The notes: generated by a model not told the origin, from the sequence alone. Shown: positions 37,365 to 46,707, numbered from the stretch's first letter. The stretch is 64,000 bases of DNA from Bradyrhizobium erythrophlei (GCF_900129425.1 NZ_LT670817.1:5146001-5210000); one strand, 5' to 3'. A program made the numbers and translations.

Positions 37365-39041
37365 TCACAAACTTCGGTCCGGCGTCAATTGGTTCCGGTT
37401 GACTCGCAGTTCGATGATCGCGGGTCGATCAGCCTTCATGGCCCGAGCAAGGGCTTCGGGAAATTTGTCGTGGTGGTCGACCGCTTCGCCGTAAGCGCCG
37501 TAAGACCTCGCCAGCGCCGCAAAATCCGGATTGAAGAGATCCGTTCCACTCGGACGATTGGGAAAATTGATCTCCTGATGCATCCGGATCGAGCCATACA
37601 TTCCGTTGTTGACGATGATGACAACGATCGGCAGTTGGTGCTGGACGGCGGTGGCAAACTCCTGGGACGCCATCATGAAGCAACCATCACCGGCCAGACA
37701 GACCACCGTGCGGTCAGGGTAGCGAAGCTTTGCCGCGATCGCGGCCGGCAGGCCGTAGCCCATGGAGCCGGACTTCGGCGCAATCTGGGTGCCGAGCCGC
37801 CGATAACGATAGAATCGATGCAGCCAGATCGTATAGTTGCCGGCGCCGTTGGTGACGATGGCGTCGTCGGCCAGCTGGTCGTCAAGATGCGCGATGACCT
37901 CGGACAGATCAAAGCCCGCGGCATCAGCGCGCCGCGCCTGATAGGCGACCAGCGCGTGGCGCGACTCTTCGCGCCACGCCGCCCAGGGTTTTGAATCGAG
38001 CGTCGGTAACGTAGCGAGCGCGTCGACGAAGCTGGAGGATTTCGACTGGATGGCCAGCGTCGGGATATAGACCCTGCCAAGCTCTTCGGCACCGGGAAAC
38101 ACATGAACCAGAACCTGCTTCGGTGTCGGCACCTCGAGCAGCGAAAAGTGATTGGTGGTGACATCGCCAAGCCGATCGCCGATTACCAGAAGCAGGTCAG
38201 CGGCCTTGACGCGCTCCATCAGCGCACGGCTGCAGCCGAGGCTGAGGTCGCCGACATACTGAGGGCTTCTGTTGTCCAGCACATCCTGCGAGCGGAATCC
38301 GGCGATAACCGGGATGTCGTTGTGCGCGACGAACGCGTTGAATTGTTCCGCTGCAGCTGGCGTCCAGCCGAGATTGCCGACGATGATCATCGGGCGTTGC
38401 GCCCGGCGCAGCAGCCCTTCGAGTTGCAACATCTGGGCATCGGAAGGCCCGGTCTGCGCAATTTGTGCCGGTGCCGCATCGGCGACGTCACTCGTGGCGC
38501 TGAGCACGTCCTCGGGAAACGAGAGCACCACCGGACCTGGGCGCCCCTGCATGGCGAGATGGAAGGCGCGGCTGACAAACTCGGGAATCTGATCGGGCGA
38601 CTCGACCTCGCCGACCCACTTTGTCATGTCGTCGAAGGTACGCGTGTAGTTGATTTCCTGAAATGCTTCGCGGCCGCGATGGCGGCGCGGCACCTGACCG
38701 ATGATCATGATCATCGGCGTCGAATCCTGCCAGGCGGTATGCAGCCCGATCGCGGCATGCATCGCACCAGGACCGCGGCTGACGACGCAAATGCCGGGGC
38801 TGCCGGAAATCTTGCCGTCGGCTTCGGCCATGTGTGAAGCCGTGGCCTCGTGACGGCATGCGATAAAGCGGATGCCGGGGCCGGCGCTAACCAGCGCATC
38901 GAAGATCGGCAGCGCACTTTCGCCGGGGACGCCGAACATCCTGTCGGCGCCGTTGAGCCGCAAGCCGGAGACCAATATCTCGCCGCCGCTGCGCAAGACA
39001 GCCGCGGCGTTGGCCGGCCGCACCGGATCATGTCTGTTCAA
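37365..39041 (-). CDS. Thiamine diphosphate-dependent enzyme (acetolactate synthase/decarboxylase type)
   Basis: The 558-residue ThDP enzyme has three domains. The N-terminal domain carries the activating Glu in FIACRHEATASHMAEADG (about residue 64). A central domain contains NLGWTPAAAEQF. The C-terminal ThDP motif reads LAGDGCFMMASQEFATAVQH and continues PIVVIIVNNGMYGSIR (GDG...NN). It resembles acetolactate synthase-like and benzoylformate-decarboxylase-like enzymes. It is unlikely to be the housekeeping IlvB because it lies inside a transport/aromatic cluster without a small subunit. It probably decarboxylates a 2-ketoacid intermediate. Confidence 0.9.
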   Translation of the reverse strand: MNRHDPVRPANAAAVLRSGGEILVSGLRLNGADRMFGVPGESALPIFDALVSAGPGIRFIACRHEATASHMAEADGKISGSPGICVVSRGPGAMHAAIGLHTAWQDSTPMIMIIGQVPRRHRGREAFQEINYTRTFDDMTKWVGEVESPDQIPEFVSRAFHLAMQGRPGPVVLSFPEDVLSATSDVADAAPAQIAQTGPSDAQMLQLEGLLRRAQRPMIIVGNLGWTPAAAEQFNAFVAHNDIPVIAGFRSQDVLDNRSPQYVGDLSLGCSRALMERVKAADLLLVIGDRLGDVTTNHFSLLEVPTPKQVLVHVFPGAEELGRVYIPTLAIQSKSSSFVDALATLPTLDSKPWAAWREESRHALVAYQARRADAAGFDLSEVIAHLDDQLADDAIVTNGAGNYTIWLHRFYRYRRLGTQIAPKSGSMGYGLPAAIAAKLRYPDRTVVCLAGDGCFMMASQEFATAVQHQLPIVVIIVNNGMYGSIRMHQEINFPNRPSGTDLFNPDFAALARSYGAYGEAVDHHDKFPEALARAMKADRPAIIELRVNRNQLTPDRSL

Positions 39042-39084
39042 GGTCCTACTCCTGCGGATTCTGAGGGTCGCACGGCCTCCGTGC

Positions 39085-40587
39085 TCATTCCTGGAACACC
39101 TCGACGCGGCGCTGGCGGATCGTCGGCATCATGATGGAGATCAGCAGCGCGGCGGAGACCAGCAGCAGCACCAGGCTGATCGGGCGCTGCAGAAACACCA
39201 TCGGATCGCCATGCGAGGTGATCATGCTGCGCCGGAAATTCTCCTCCACCATCGGGCCCAACACAAAGCCCATCAGCAACGGCGCCGGCTCCGCATCGAG
39301 TTTGCGCAGCACGTAGCCCAGCAAGGAGAAGCCGACCGTCATATAGACGTCGAAGCTCGAATTGTTCACCGAGTATACGCCGATGGCGCAGATCACCACG
39401 ATAAGCAGATAAAGAATGCGATAAGGCACCCCGAGCAGCCGGACCCAGATCCCGATCATCGGCAAATTGATGATGACGAGCATCACATTGCCGATGAACA
39501 TGCTCGCGATCAACCCCCAGAACAGATCGGGCTGCCGCGAGATGATCATGGGACCGGGCGCGATGCCGTGCAGGGTGAGCGCGCCGACCATCAGCGCCAT
39601 GGTGGCGCTGGTGGGAATCCCCATGGTCAGCAAGGGCACGAAAGAGGTCTGCGCGGCGGCGTTGTTGGCGGATTCCGGTCCCGCAACGCCCTCGATGGCG
39701 CCGTTTCCGAAACGCGAAGGATCCCTGGCGACGCGCTTCTCGAGCGCATAGGAGGAGAATGACGCGATGGTGGCGCCGCCGCCCGGCAGGATGCCGAAAA
39801 CCGTTCCGACCAGGGTGCCGCGCATCACCGCGCCCCAGGCCCCCCGCAACACCTTGAAGGACGGCCAGATGCTGTGAATCTTCGTGTGATTGATGATGCG
39901 GACCGAAGCGTCTTCGAGATTCGAGATGACTTCCGCGACACCGAAAAATCCCATCACCAGGGCGACGAAATTGATGCCGTCGGACAGTTCAATCAGTCCG
40001 AACGTCATGCGGGCTTCGCCCGTGTTGAGGTCCATGCCCACCATGCCGAGCAGCAAGCCGAGAAAGATCATCGCGATGGCGCGAAACGCGGATCCATTGG
40101 CCAGCACCACGGCCGAGACCAGCCCCAGCACCATCAACGAAAAATAATCCGGCGAGGCGAACTTCTGGGTCATCAAGGCCAGCGGTGGCCCGAGCAGCGC
40201 GATCACCAGGGTGCCGATGCAGCCGGCGATAAACGATCCGATGGCGGCAATCGCGAGCGCCTCGCCCGCCCTGCCCTGCTGCGCCATCTTGTAGCCGTCG
40301 ATCGCCGTGACGACGGAAGTGGACTCGCCGGGGATATTGACCAGGATCGCCGTGGTCGAGCCGCCATATTGCGCGCCGTAATAGATGCCGGACAGCATGA
40401 TGATCGCCGCCACCGGATCGAGCGCATAGGTGGCGGGAAGCAGCAGCGAGATGGTCGCGACCGGGCCCAGGCCGGGCAGCACACCGATCAGGGTGCCGCA
40501 CACCGTGCCGACCAGGCAGAACAACAGGTTGGTCGGCGTCGCAGCGACGGCAAAGCCGTGGCCAAGCAGGGCGAAGACGTCCATCAT
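39085..40587 (-). CDS. TctA family large permease subunit (second system)
   Basis: From the ATG at 40587, overlapping the tctB stop as ATGATG/TGA, the product is 500 residues, MMDVFALLGHGFAVAATPTN. GVLPGLGPVATISLLLPATY, NIPGESTSVVTAIDGYKMAQ, GILPGGGATIASFSSYALEK and MGIPTSATMALMVGALTLHG are the TctA inverted-repeat motifs. It is one of two full TctCBA systems in this window. It is part of the leftward catabolic operon downstream of ubiD, so it probably imports the aromatic or carboxylic acid handled there. Confidence 0.95.
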   Translation of the reverse strand: MMDVFALLGHGFAVAATPTNLLFCLVGTVCGTLIGVLPGLGPVATISLLLPATYALDPVAAIIMLSGIYYGAQYGGSTTAILVNIPGESTSVVTAIDGYKMAQQGRAGEALAIAAIGSFIAGCIGTLVIALLGPPLALMTQKFASPDYFSLMVLGLVSAVVLANGSAFRAIAMIFLGLLLGMVGMDLNTGEARMTFGLIELSDGINFVALVMGFFGVAEVISNLEDASVRIINHTKIHSIWPSFKVLRGAWGAVMRGTLVGTVFGILPGGGATIASFSSYALEKRVARDPSRFGNGAIEGVAGPESANNAAAQTSFVPLLTMGIPTSATMALMVGALTLHGIAPGPMIISRQPDLFWGLIASMFIGNVMLVIINLPMIGIWVRLLGVPYRILYLLIVVICAIGVYSVNNSSFDVYMTVGFSLLGYVLRKLDAEPAPLLMGFVLGPMVEENFRRSMITSHGDPMVFLQRPISLVLLLVSAALLISIMMPTIRQRRVEVFQE

Positions 40588-41036
40588 GGCAGCAGGCTCA
40601 CCGGGATCCTGAGAAGCCACACAAATATCACCGCCGACGCCGCCGCCAACAGGATGCCGGTGACCAGGCTTTGCTGCCACTTCGTTTCAACCGAAGCGAA
40701 ATGCGCGGTCGCGACCTGGGCCAGGATGGCGAGAATGAGCCCGGCGCGCTCGACCAGCACGCCGAAGGCGACAAACGACAGCAGGATGAAAAACAACGGC
40801 CGCAGATGGAACGCGCCAACCGGCTTTTCGCCGGTCAAGAGGCCCTTGACCACCAGGCAAAGCCCCATGCCGAGCAGGACGAGCGCCAGGCCAAGCGGGA
40901 AATAGCCCGGCCCCATCTGCAGCACGGTGCCGATCGCCAGGGTGCGGATATAGAGAAGCGCCACGGTCGCGACCGTGACGAGCAGCAAGCCGGAATAGAA
41001 GTCGTTGTTGTTACCGCGCCAGGTGGGTGATCGCAT
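40584..41036 (-). CDS. TctB family small membrane subunit (second system)
   Basis: The 150-residue membrane protein starts MRSPTWRGNNNDFYSGLLLV. The segment LQMGPGYFPLGLALVLLGMG is the TctB GPG-x-FP pattern, and four hydrophobic helices are predicted. Its stop overlaps the start of tctA by four bases, showing translational coupling. tctC lies 47 bases upstream in the same direction. Confidence 0.9.
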   Translation of the reverse strand: MRSPTWRGNNNDFYSGLLLVTVATVALLYIRTLAIGTVLQMGPGYFPLGLALVLLGMGLCLVVKGLLTGEKPVGAFHLRPLFFILLSFVAFGVLVERAGLILAILAQVATAHFASVETKWQQSLVTGILLAAASAVIFVWLLRIPVSLLP

Positions 41037-41083
41037 GATGGTGTCCCGCCGTTACTTTACTGTCACCCACCCCCGGAACGGGC

Positions 41084-42055
41084 TCAGGTCTTCTTCTCGT
41101 TGATTTCCTTGAGCAGCTTGCGCCACTGCTCGACCTCGCCGGCAATCTGCGCCTTGTATTCCGCAGGCGTGGTGAACACGGTCGAGGCGCCCGCGACCGC
41201 CATTCTCTTCTGCACGTCGGGGTCGGCCGCCATCTTCTTGAGCACGTCGGACAGCTTGGTGACGATGGCGTCGGGGGTGCTGGCGGGGACCATGATGCCG
41301 TTCCAGGATTCGACGCTGTAGCCCGGTGTGACTGTCTCCGCCACGGTCGGCAGATCAGGCGCGAACTCGCTGCGCTTGGCCGATGTCACCGCCAGCGCGC
41401 GAACCGTATTGGCTTCCATTTGTGGCAGCGCGTCGGTCATATTGGTGAAGGCAAGGTCGACCTCGCCCGACACCACGGCGGCGGTGGCCGGCGATCCACC
41501 CTTGAACGGAACATGGGTCATTCGGGTGCCGTTGTTCGCGTCAAACAGCGCCACCGAGAAATACATCAGGCCGCCGGCGCCGCTGGAGCCGTAGCTCAGC
41601 TTGCCCGGATTGGCCTTGGCATAAGCCACCAGGTCCTGCATCGAGTTGATTGGCAGCTTCGGGTTGACGATTACCGTCTGCGGAATGGTGCTGACGATGC
41701 TGACGGTCTTGAAGCTGACTAGCGGATCGTAAGAGGTGGTCTGCGCCACTGGAGCGATCGAAATCGCGCCGACACTGCAGATGCAGAGCGTGTAGCCGTC
41801 ACCGGGCGACTTCGACACCAGGTCGGCGCCGACGATGCCGCCGCCTCCGGCGCGATTGTCGACGATCACCGTCTGGCCCAACGCCTTTTCGAGATATTGC
41901 GCGGTAATGCGTCCGACCGCATCGGTATAGCCGCCGGGCGCGTAGGGCACCACGAGCTTGATCGTCTTGGTGGGCCACTCCTGGGCTGACGCCGCCGTGA
42001 CGCTCAATGCCATCCCCACTGACAGGGCAGCCATCACAAGTCGCTTCAATGTCAT
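41084..42055 (-). CDS. Tripartite tricarboxylate transporter substrate-binding protein (second system)
   Basis: The 323-residue product has a signal peptide MTLKRLVMAALSVGMALSVT ending ASAQE. The ligand loops are KLVVPYAPGGYTDAVGRITA and VIVDNRAGGGGIVGADLVSK, plus SYGSSGAGGLMYFSVALFD in the second lobe. It should capture a carboxylate in the periplasm for TctAB encoded next. Transcription probably continues from ubiD, 45 bases upstream. Confidence 0.94.
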   Translation of the reverse strand: MTLKRLVMAALSVGMALSVTAASAQEWPTKTIKLVVPYAPGGYTDAVGRITAQYLEKALGQTVIVDNRAGGGGIVGADLVSKSPGDGYTLCICSVGAISIAPVAQTTSYDPLVSFKTVSIVSTIPQTVIVNPKLPINSMQDLVAYAKANPGKLSYGSSGAGGLMYFSVALFDANNGTRMTHVPFKGGSPATAAVVSGEVDLAFTNMTDALPQMEANTVRALAVTSAKRSEFAPDLPTVAETVTPGYSVESWNGIMVPASTPDAIVTKLSDVLKKMAADPDVQKRMAVAGASTVFTTPAEYKAQIAGEVEQWRKLLKEINEKKT

Positions 42056-42100
42056 GTTCCTTCCGCGTGAACGAGAACGGCTTAACGGGCGCTTTGGAGA

Positions 42101-43525
42101 TCAGGCATTGTTCGCCCCCGTGAGGCGCAGGGCACGCGCGGCAACGGATTCACCCGGGGTGAATGCGCTGAGTTCGACGGTGGTCGCTGCGAACTCGACG
42201 CGGCGAAACTTGTCCTGATCCTCGAATGGCACGGTGGCGTCGATGCCGAGCTTGGTCCGCACCCCCTCTTTGCTGACGCGGACATATTCATGGCCCCGCG
42301 CGCCGGGAATGAGAATGAGATCGGCCGACGCTTCCATCCGCGTCGCGACCGCGTATTCGACGTCGATGGGATCGCGGATATCGATGTCGTGATCGACCAC
42401 CGTGATGAGATCGAGGTCTTTCAAGGCACCGAACGCCGCCAATATTGCATTGCGCTGCAACCCGTTGTGCTGCCGGCTCAGCTTCTGGACCTGGATCACC
42501 GCGTGGAAGCGATGCAGTCCGCCCGAGGTCATCTCGACATCGGTGACGATCGGAATCGCCGATTGCAGCACCTTCAGCAGACTGGCTTCCAGCACGTACT
42601 TGCGCAAAATGATGGTTTCGCGTCCGAAGCCGTTGATGACGTGGTAGATCGGCCGCAGCCGGTGAGTGACGGCGGTGATCTTCAGAACCGGCGCGTCGGC
42701 GGCCGGCGCGGCGAAGCCGATGAATTCGCCGAATGGCCCTTCCGGCGCGACTTCGTCGACCAGGATTTCGCCTTCCAGAACGAACTCGCTCTCCGCAGGC
42801 ACCAGGATGTCCTGCGACACGGCCTTGCCCACGGTTAGCGGTCTGCCCGCCAACCCGCCCGCGACGGCAAGTTCGTCGGCGCTTTCCGGCATCTGCGAAC
42901 CCATGGTCGCTGCCGTGAAATGCAGCGCCAGGTCGCTCCCGATGCAGACCGCCACCGGCAATGACCGGCCGCGCGCCTTGGCCCGCTCGAACGCAAGCCG
43001 CAGATGGCGGCCGAAATCGAGCTTGATCGCGACCCGGTCGGGCGCCAGCAGTTGCAGGCGGTGATAGGAGGCGTTGTAAATTCCGGTGACCGGATCCTTC
43101 ACCACGACGATTCCCGCGGTGACGTAGCGGCCGGCGTCGCCCGGCGCATGAAACAGTGCCGGAAATAATCTGGTGACGTCAAATCCGATTCGCAGCACGA
43201 CTTCCTGCACCGGAACATCGGTGACGAGCTGCGGCGGAAGCGGGCCGCCCAGGGCGCGCTGCACCAGGCCGCGAATGCCCCGGAAATCCAGGCCAAAGGC
43301 CGCCTCGCAATTTTCCTTCGAACTCAGCAGATTTCCGATGACCGGAATGTCCGCGCCCTTGACCGACGGAAACAGAAGCGCCTGGCGGCCATCGTGCTTC
43401 TTGAGAATCGCAGCGATTTCGAGATGCGGATCGGCGGGCTTCTCATAGGTCAGGATGCGGTCGCTCTGCGCCAAACGCGCCAGCGCGGACCGGAAGCGCG
43501 TATCAAGGATCTGAGGCTGCGACAT
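42101..43525 (-). CDS. UbiD family decarboxylase
   Basis: The 474-residue protein has the UbiD hallmark EVAPEGPFGEFIGFAAPAADAPV near residue 260 and upstream segments such as HAPGDAGRYVTAGIVVVKDP. UbiD enzymes use prenylated FMN, made by UbiX, to (de)carboxylate aromatic or alpha,beta-unsaturated acids. A ubiX homologue lies about 700 bases upstream on the same strand. A perfect TAGCTT-N7-AAGCTA palindrome at 43557-43575 sits just before the start, pointing to MarR control. It differs from ubiquinone-pathway UbiD by its catabolic context. Confidence 0.93.
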   Translation of the reverse strand: MSQPQILDTRFRSALARLAQSDRILTYEKPADPHLEIAAILKKHDGRQALLFPSVKGADIPVIGNLLSSKENCEAAFGLDFRGIRGLVQRALGGPLPPQLVTDVPVQEVVLRIGFDVTRLFPALFHAPGDAGRYVTAGIVVVKDPVTGIYNASYHRLQLLAPDRVAIKLDFGRHLRLAFERAKARGRSLPVAVCIGSDLALHFTAATMGSQMPESADELAVAGGLAGRPLTVGKAVSQDILVPAESEFVLEGEILVDEVAPEGPFGEFIGFAAPAADAPVLKITAVTHRLRPIYHVINGFGRETIILRKYVLEASLLKVLQSAIPIVTDVEMTSGGLHRFHAVIQVQKLSRQHNGLQRNAILAAFGALKDLDLITVVDHDIDIRDPIDVEYAVATRMEASADLILIPGARGHEYVRVSKEGVRTKLGIDATVPFEDQDKFRRVEFAATTVELSAFTPGESVAARALRLTGANNA

Positions 43526-43556
43526 CGGCGCACCAATTTCAATTACTAAACAAGAA

Positions 43557-43575
43557 TAGCTTCGCTATGAAGCTA
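43557..43575. promoter_or_regulatory. MarR-type operator at ubiD (TAGCTT-N7-AAGCTA)
   Basis: This perfect six-base inverted repeat lies 31-49 bases upstream of the ubiD start codon. Two further exact copies with the same seven-base spacer occur at 47303 and 47460, around the marR/flavin reductase divergent promoters. The spacer sequence differs at each site, as expected of a protein-binding site rather than a repeat element. Confidence 0.75.
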
Positions 43576-43625
43576 GTCAAGCCTGCTTGCTGGGCACGGC
43601 TTGGCCAACATATGCGCTTGCGCGA

Positions 43626-44159
43626 TCAGCCCGAGAGCCTGAGTGCCGCGTCGACGATGGTCGCAGGCAGCTGCGCGTCGATCGGGGCGCCGCGATGGCT
43701 CTGCGATGCAAACCTAACGAGCGCGAGCAGCACGGCAACAAGGTCCGCGCGTTCCACGGCGCGCGAGGCCGGCGATTTGTTCTCCAGCCAATGGGCCAGC
43801 ACCACATTCTGCAGCCGTTCGGCGGAGAGCTCGGCGGCCTTGATGCTTGATCGCAGCTTCTCTGTGCCCTCGCTCGGCGCTGGCGCAGGTCCGGCTTTGA
43901 GCCTGGTGCGCAAGGCCCGCAACGGCAGCACGATCTGCTCTCGCCAAGGGCGGCAGGCCGCATCCATGTCTGCAATCTCGGATGGCGTCAGAACAACCCC
44001 TCGCCGGACCGCCGCGAAGGTCGCCATCAGCAACATCATCACGTCGACGCTGCATTCGGCCTGCAGCCGCAGACAGGCATCGGCAATGCCGGGCTCGGCA
44101 TAGAGCTTGAGCGCGAAGTCCCAGCTCTCCGAATCAATGGCCTGGCCGGGATCTGCCAT
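43626..44159 (-). CDS. TIGR02444 family protein (DUF2390)
   Basis: The 177-residue protein starts MADPGQAIDSESWDFALKLY and continues AEPGIADACLRLQAECSVDVMMLLMATFAAVRRG. The W-D-F-A-x-x-L-Y opening and V-D-V-x-L-L region match the TIGR02444 family of unknown function. It is probably a soluble helical protein. It is the last gene of the segment running from flavin reductase to ubiX, just before the internal operator at ubiD. Its role in the pathway is unknown. Confidence 0.7.
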   Translation of the reverse strand: MADPGQAIDSESWDFALKLYAEPGIADACLRLQAECSVDVMMLLMATFAAVRRGVVLTPSEIADMDAACRPWREQIVLPLRALRTRLKAGPAPAPSEGTEKLRSSIKAAELSAERLQNVVLAHWLENKSPASRAVERADLVAVLLALVRFASQSHRGAPIDAQLPATIVDAALRLSG

Positions 44160-44216
44160 GTCAGGCGTGCCGCCATTTCCGGCGCTCGCAGCCTTGGTGG
44201 CTTGGAGCCATGTCGC

Positions 44217-44828
44217 TCAAGGCAGCTCCTTTGCCCTGGTCGAGCCAAGGCCCTCCCAGCGGCTGACCGCGCCGGTGGCGATATCGAACAGATCGAGGAC
44301 CCGGCCGAGGGTATGGTCGACCATTTGCTCGAGGCTGTTCGGGCGGGCGTAGAACGCCGGCACCGGCGGATAGATGATGGCGCCGATTTCGGTCGCCGCC
44401 GCCATCGACCTGAGATGGCCGAGATGCAGCGGTGCTTCGCGCACCATCAGCACCAGCCGGCGGCGTTCTTTCAAAACCACGTCCGCGGCGCGCGTCACCA
44501 GCGACGACGTGACGCCGCCGGCGATCTCGGCCAGGCTTCGCATCGAGCACGGCGCAATCACCATGCCAAGCGTCCTGAAGGAGCCGCTGGAGATCGTCGC
44601 GCCGACATTATCGACCTGGTGGACCACATCCGCCAATGCCGCGACGTCAGGGACCTTGATGTCCAGTTCCTGCGACAGCGTGATCTTCGCCGACCGGCTC
44701 ATGACCAGATGGGTCTCGATCGCCGTCGGCTGCAGCAGCCGCAGCAGCCGAACGCCATAGATGGCGCCCGACGCTCCGGTGATGCCGACGATCAGACGCT
44801 TCGGTTCGATCTCAGGCGGGGTCGAAAT
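44217..44828 (-). CDS. ubiX: UbiX family flavin prenyltransferase, start codon uncertain
   Basis: The product is about 200 residues with the FMN-binding N-terminus KRLIVGITGASGAIYGVRLL, then SGSFRTLGMVIAPCSMRSLA and REAPLHLGHLRSMAAA. It makes prenylated FMN for UbiD. The conserved N-terminus has no ATG, GTG or TTG in frame after the last upstream stop. The first canonical start (44702) would delete the FMN loop. An ATT at 44828, with GGAG seven bases before it and overlapping the cupin gene's 3' end, is the best candidate; CTG at 44795 is another. The 5' boundary is therefore tentative, and a sequence error is possible. Confidence 0.8.
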   Translation of the reverse strand: MSTPPEIEPKRLIVGITGASGAIYGVRLLRLLQPTAIETHLVMSRSAKITLSQELDIKVPDVAALADVVHQVDNVGATISSGSFRTLGMVIAPCSMRSLAEIAGGVTSSLVTRAADVVLKERRRLVLMVREAPLHLGHLRSMAAATEIGAIIYPPVPAFYARPNSLEQMVDHTLGRVLDLFDIATGAVSRWEGLGSTRAKELP

Positions 44829-45192
44829 AGTGAATCTCCATCAACATGCAGCCCGCCACCGATTTGAACGGGCCGTGAAACGCACCGGGCGGACGGCAGG
44901 CGTAGGTGTTCGGCTTGAACGATTCACCGCCATTGCCCTGTTCGTCGTTGCCGACGATCAGATCGCCGGAAAACAGGAAAACCTCTTCCCAATATTCATG
45001 AACGAACGGCTTGGTGGTGTAAACGCCCGGCTCAAACCGCAGAAGACGGGTGCGGCTGCCGCGCTTGTTCACCTCGTCGAGGGCGCCGGAAAGGATCTTC
45101 TGCTGGATGCCGGCCGGGTAGCCCGCAGGGGTTTCCCAGCCGGTGGACATGTCGATGGTGCGAAATTCGTCGTGGAGTTTGTTGATTGCCAT
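44812..45192 (-). CDS. Cupin domain protein
   Basis: The 126-residue protein starts MAINKLHDEFRTIDMSTGWE. The cupin core has RFEPGVYTTKPFVHEYWEEVFLFSGDLIVGND and CRPPGAFHGPFKS, with His and Glu residues (H-x-Y-W-E-E, then F-H-G) positioned as metal ligands. AGGAAACTTGAAA precedes the ATG. Small cupins in aromatic pathways may be dioxygenases, isomerases or sensors. It lies between the monooxygenase and ubiX. Confidence 0.85.
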   Translation of the reverse strand: MAINKLHDEFRTIDMSTGWETPAGYPAGIQQKILSGALDEVNKRGSRTRLLRFEPGVYTTKPFVHEYWEEVFLFSGDLIVGNDEQGNGGESFKPNTYACRPPGAFHGPFKSVAGCMLMEIHYFDPA

Positions 45193-45210
45193 TTTCAAGT
45201 TTCCTAGAGA

Positions 45211-46707
45211 TCAGGCGACAGCGCGGGGTGAATCCGGATTGCTCGTATTGGTCAGTTCATCGGCCAGTTCGTAGCTCGACAGCATCTTGTCGAGCAGCGC
45301 CGCCGCATTCTTCCAGTCATAGGTGCGGTAGGCGTGTCCCTTGGTGACAAAGGTCGCGCCGGCGAAGAACATCTCGTATTGCGAATGGCGCGAGGCGAAT
45401 TCGGAACCGACCGCGTCCCAAGCAAGCTTGTAGAATTTCACTTTGTCGACCGCACCGGCGGCGGGCGATTGCTGGGTCTTGCCGATCAACCTTGCGAGCT
45501 CCGGGTTGTTGAAGTCCTTTACCGAGGACGGCAACATGATCATCCCGCCTCCGGCCAGTTCGCGCAAGGCGTTGATGATCTTGGCATAGAGCTGCTGCGT
45601 CAGGGTCTGGGCCGCATAGAGCATTTGCCGGTCGGGCACGAAATAGGCGCCGCGCGGCTGGCCCTTGGTCTCCATCGCGACCACGAAGGCTTCCACCATG
45701 CTGACCTCGGCGGCGAGTTGGCCCAGCATCTCCCTGACCTGCGGGAAGCCGGCGATGCCGTTGGTATCGGCGATGCGATGGGCGATGCCGGCCAGGAAGC
45801 GCACCTTGACCGATAGCCGGATCATGGCCTGGTAGTTCTGGTAGACATGCGCCGGGGTGGCGTGAAACTGCTTCTGGCACATCGCGATGTCCTCGACGAT
45901 GAACACCCGGTTCCACGGCACCTTGACGTCATCGAAATACAGCACCGCATCGTTCTCGTCGAAGCGGCTGGCAAGCGGATTGTCAAACACCGATCCTGCC
46001 GCGGCCTCGTAGGATTTGCGCGACAGGATTTTCAGGCCCTTGGTATTCATCGGGATTGCAAACGAGACCGCGTATTTCTCGTCGCCCGGCTGCAACGGCT
46101 GGATGCAGGTGACGAACACCTCGTTGGCCATGATGCCGCCGGTCGCCAGCATTTTGGCGCCCCGCACTGTGATGCCATCGGCGTCGCGGGACACCACGCC
46201 CGCCGTGAGGAAGGGATCGGCCTGCTCGGCGGCACTCTTCGAGCGGTCGGCCTGGGGATTGATGATGACGTAGGTGAGATAAAGATCGTTGTCGCGCGCA
46301 TAGCGGTAATAGTCCGAAAGCGCCTTGGCGCGCTCGGCATCATAAGCCTCGAACACCTCGCGACCCATATACATGCCGGCGATGCACGACGCGACGTGAT
46401 CGGGCGCGCGCCCCATGAAGCCCGCATGCAGTTCGGTCCAGACCTCGAGAGCCCTACGGCGCGTGACCAGCGCCTGATAGCTCCCCGGCAATTCCCAGAT
46501 CCGGTTGGCCCGGGTGCCGGTGTCGGTCTCGAAGGTCATCAGCTCGCGGTTTTCCGGCGCGCTATGAAAATCGAACATACGGCCGATCGAGGCCACCGCG
46601 CCGCGAAACGCCGGATGTGTGGTGACATCAGCAACCAGTTCGCCGTCGAGATAAACCTCGCGGCCGTCGCGCAGGCTCGCAATGTGCTGTATGCCGGTCT
46701 TGATCAT
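45211..46707 (-). CDS. HpaB-type FADH2-dependent monooxygenase, oxygenase component
   Basis: The 498-residue protein has the 4-hydroxyphenylacetate 3-hydroxylase family architecture. Its sequence includes YVIINPQADRSKSAAEQADP, VSRDADGITVRGAKMLATGG, VPWNRVFIVEDIAMCQKQFH and ALRELAGGGMIMLPSSVKDF. It uses free reduced flavin to hydroxylate, or oxidatively remodel, an aromatic ring. GAGGCCTTC precedes the ATG. Its partner flavin reductase gene is 42 bases upstream. The exact aromatic substrate cannot be told from sequence, and relatives also act on chlorophenols, pyrroles and hydroxybenzoates. Confidence 0.93.
   Translation of the reverse strand: MIKTGIQHIASLRDGREVYLDGELVADVTTHPAFRGAVASIGRMFDFHSAPENRELMTFETDTGTRANRIWELPGSYQALVTRRRALEVWTELHAGFMGRAPDHVASCIAGMYMGREVFEAYDAERAKALSDYYRYARDNDLYLTYVIINPQADRSKSAAEQADPFLTAGVVSRDADGITVRGAKMLATGGIMANEVFVTCIQPLQPGDEKYAVSFAIPMNTKGLKILSRKSYEAAAGSVFDNPLASRFDENDAVLYFDDVKVPWNRVFIVEDIAMCQKQFHATPAHVYQNYQAMIRLSVKVRFLAGIAHRIADTNGIAGFPQVREMLGQLAAEVSMVEAFVVAMETKGQPRGAYFVPDRQMLYAAQTLTQQLYAKIINALRELAGGGMIMLPSSVKDFNNPELARLIGKTQQSPAAGAVDKVKFYKLAWDAVGSEFASRHSQYEMFFAGATFVTKGHAYRTYDWKNAAALLDKMLSSYELADELTNTSNPDSPRAVA

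Noticed and set aside
37365..39041. Housekeeping acetolactate synthase (ilvB)
   Set aside because: There is no small regulatory subunit next to it and it sits within a transport/aromatic cluster. The family fold fits, but the biosynthetic role is not supported.
39874..40905. A plus-strand open frame opposite tctA/tctB of the second system
   Set aside because: It shows the same shadow composition and overlaps two well-supported membrane-protein genes.
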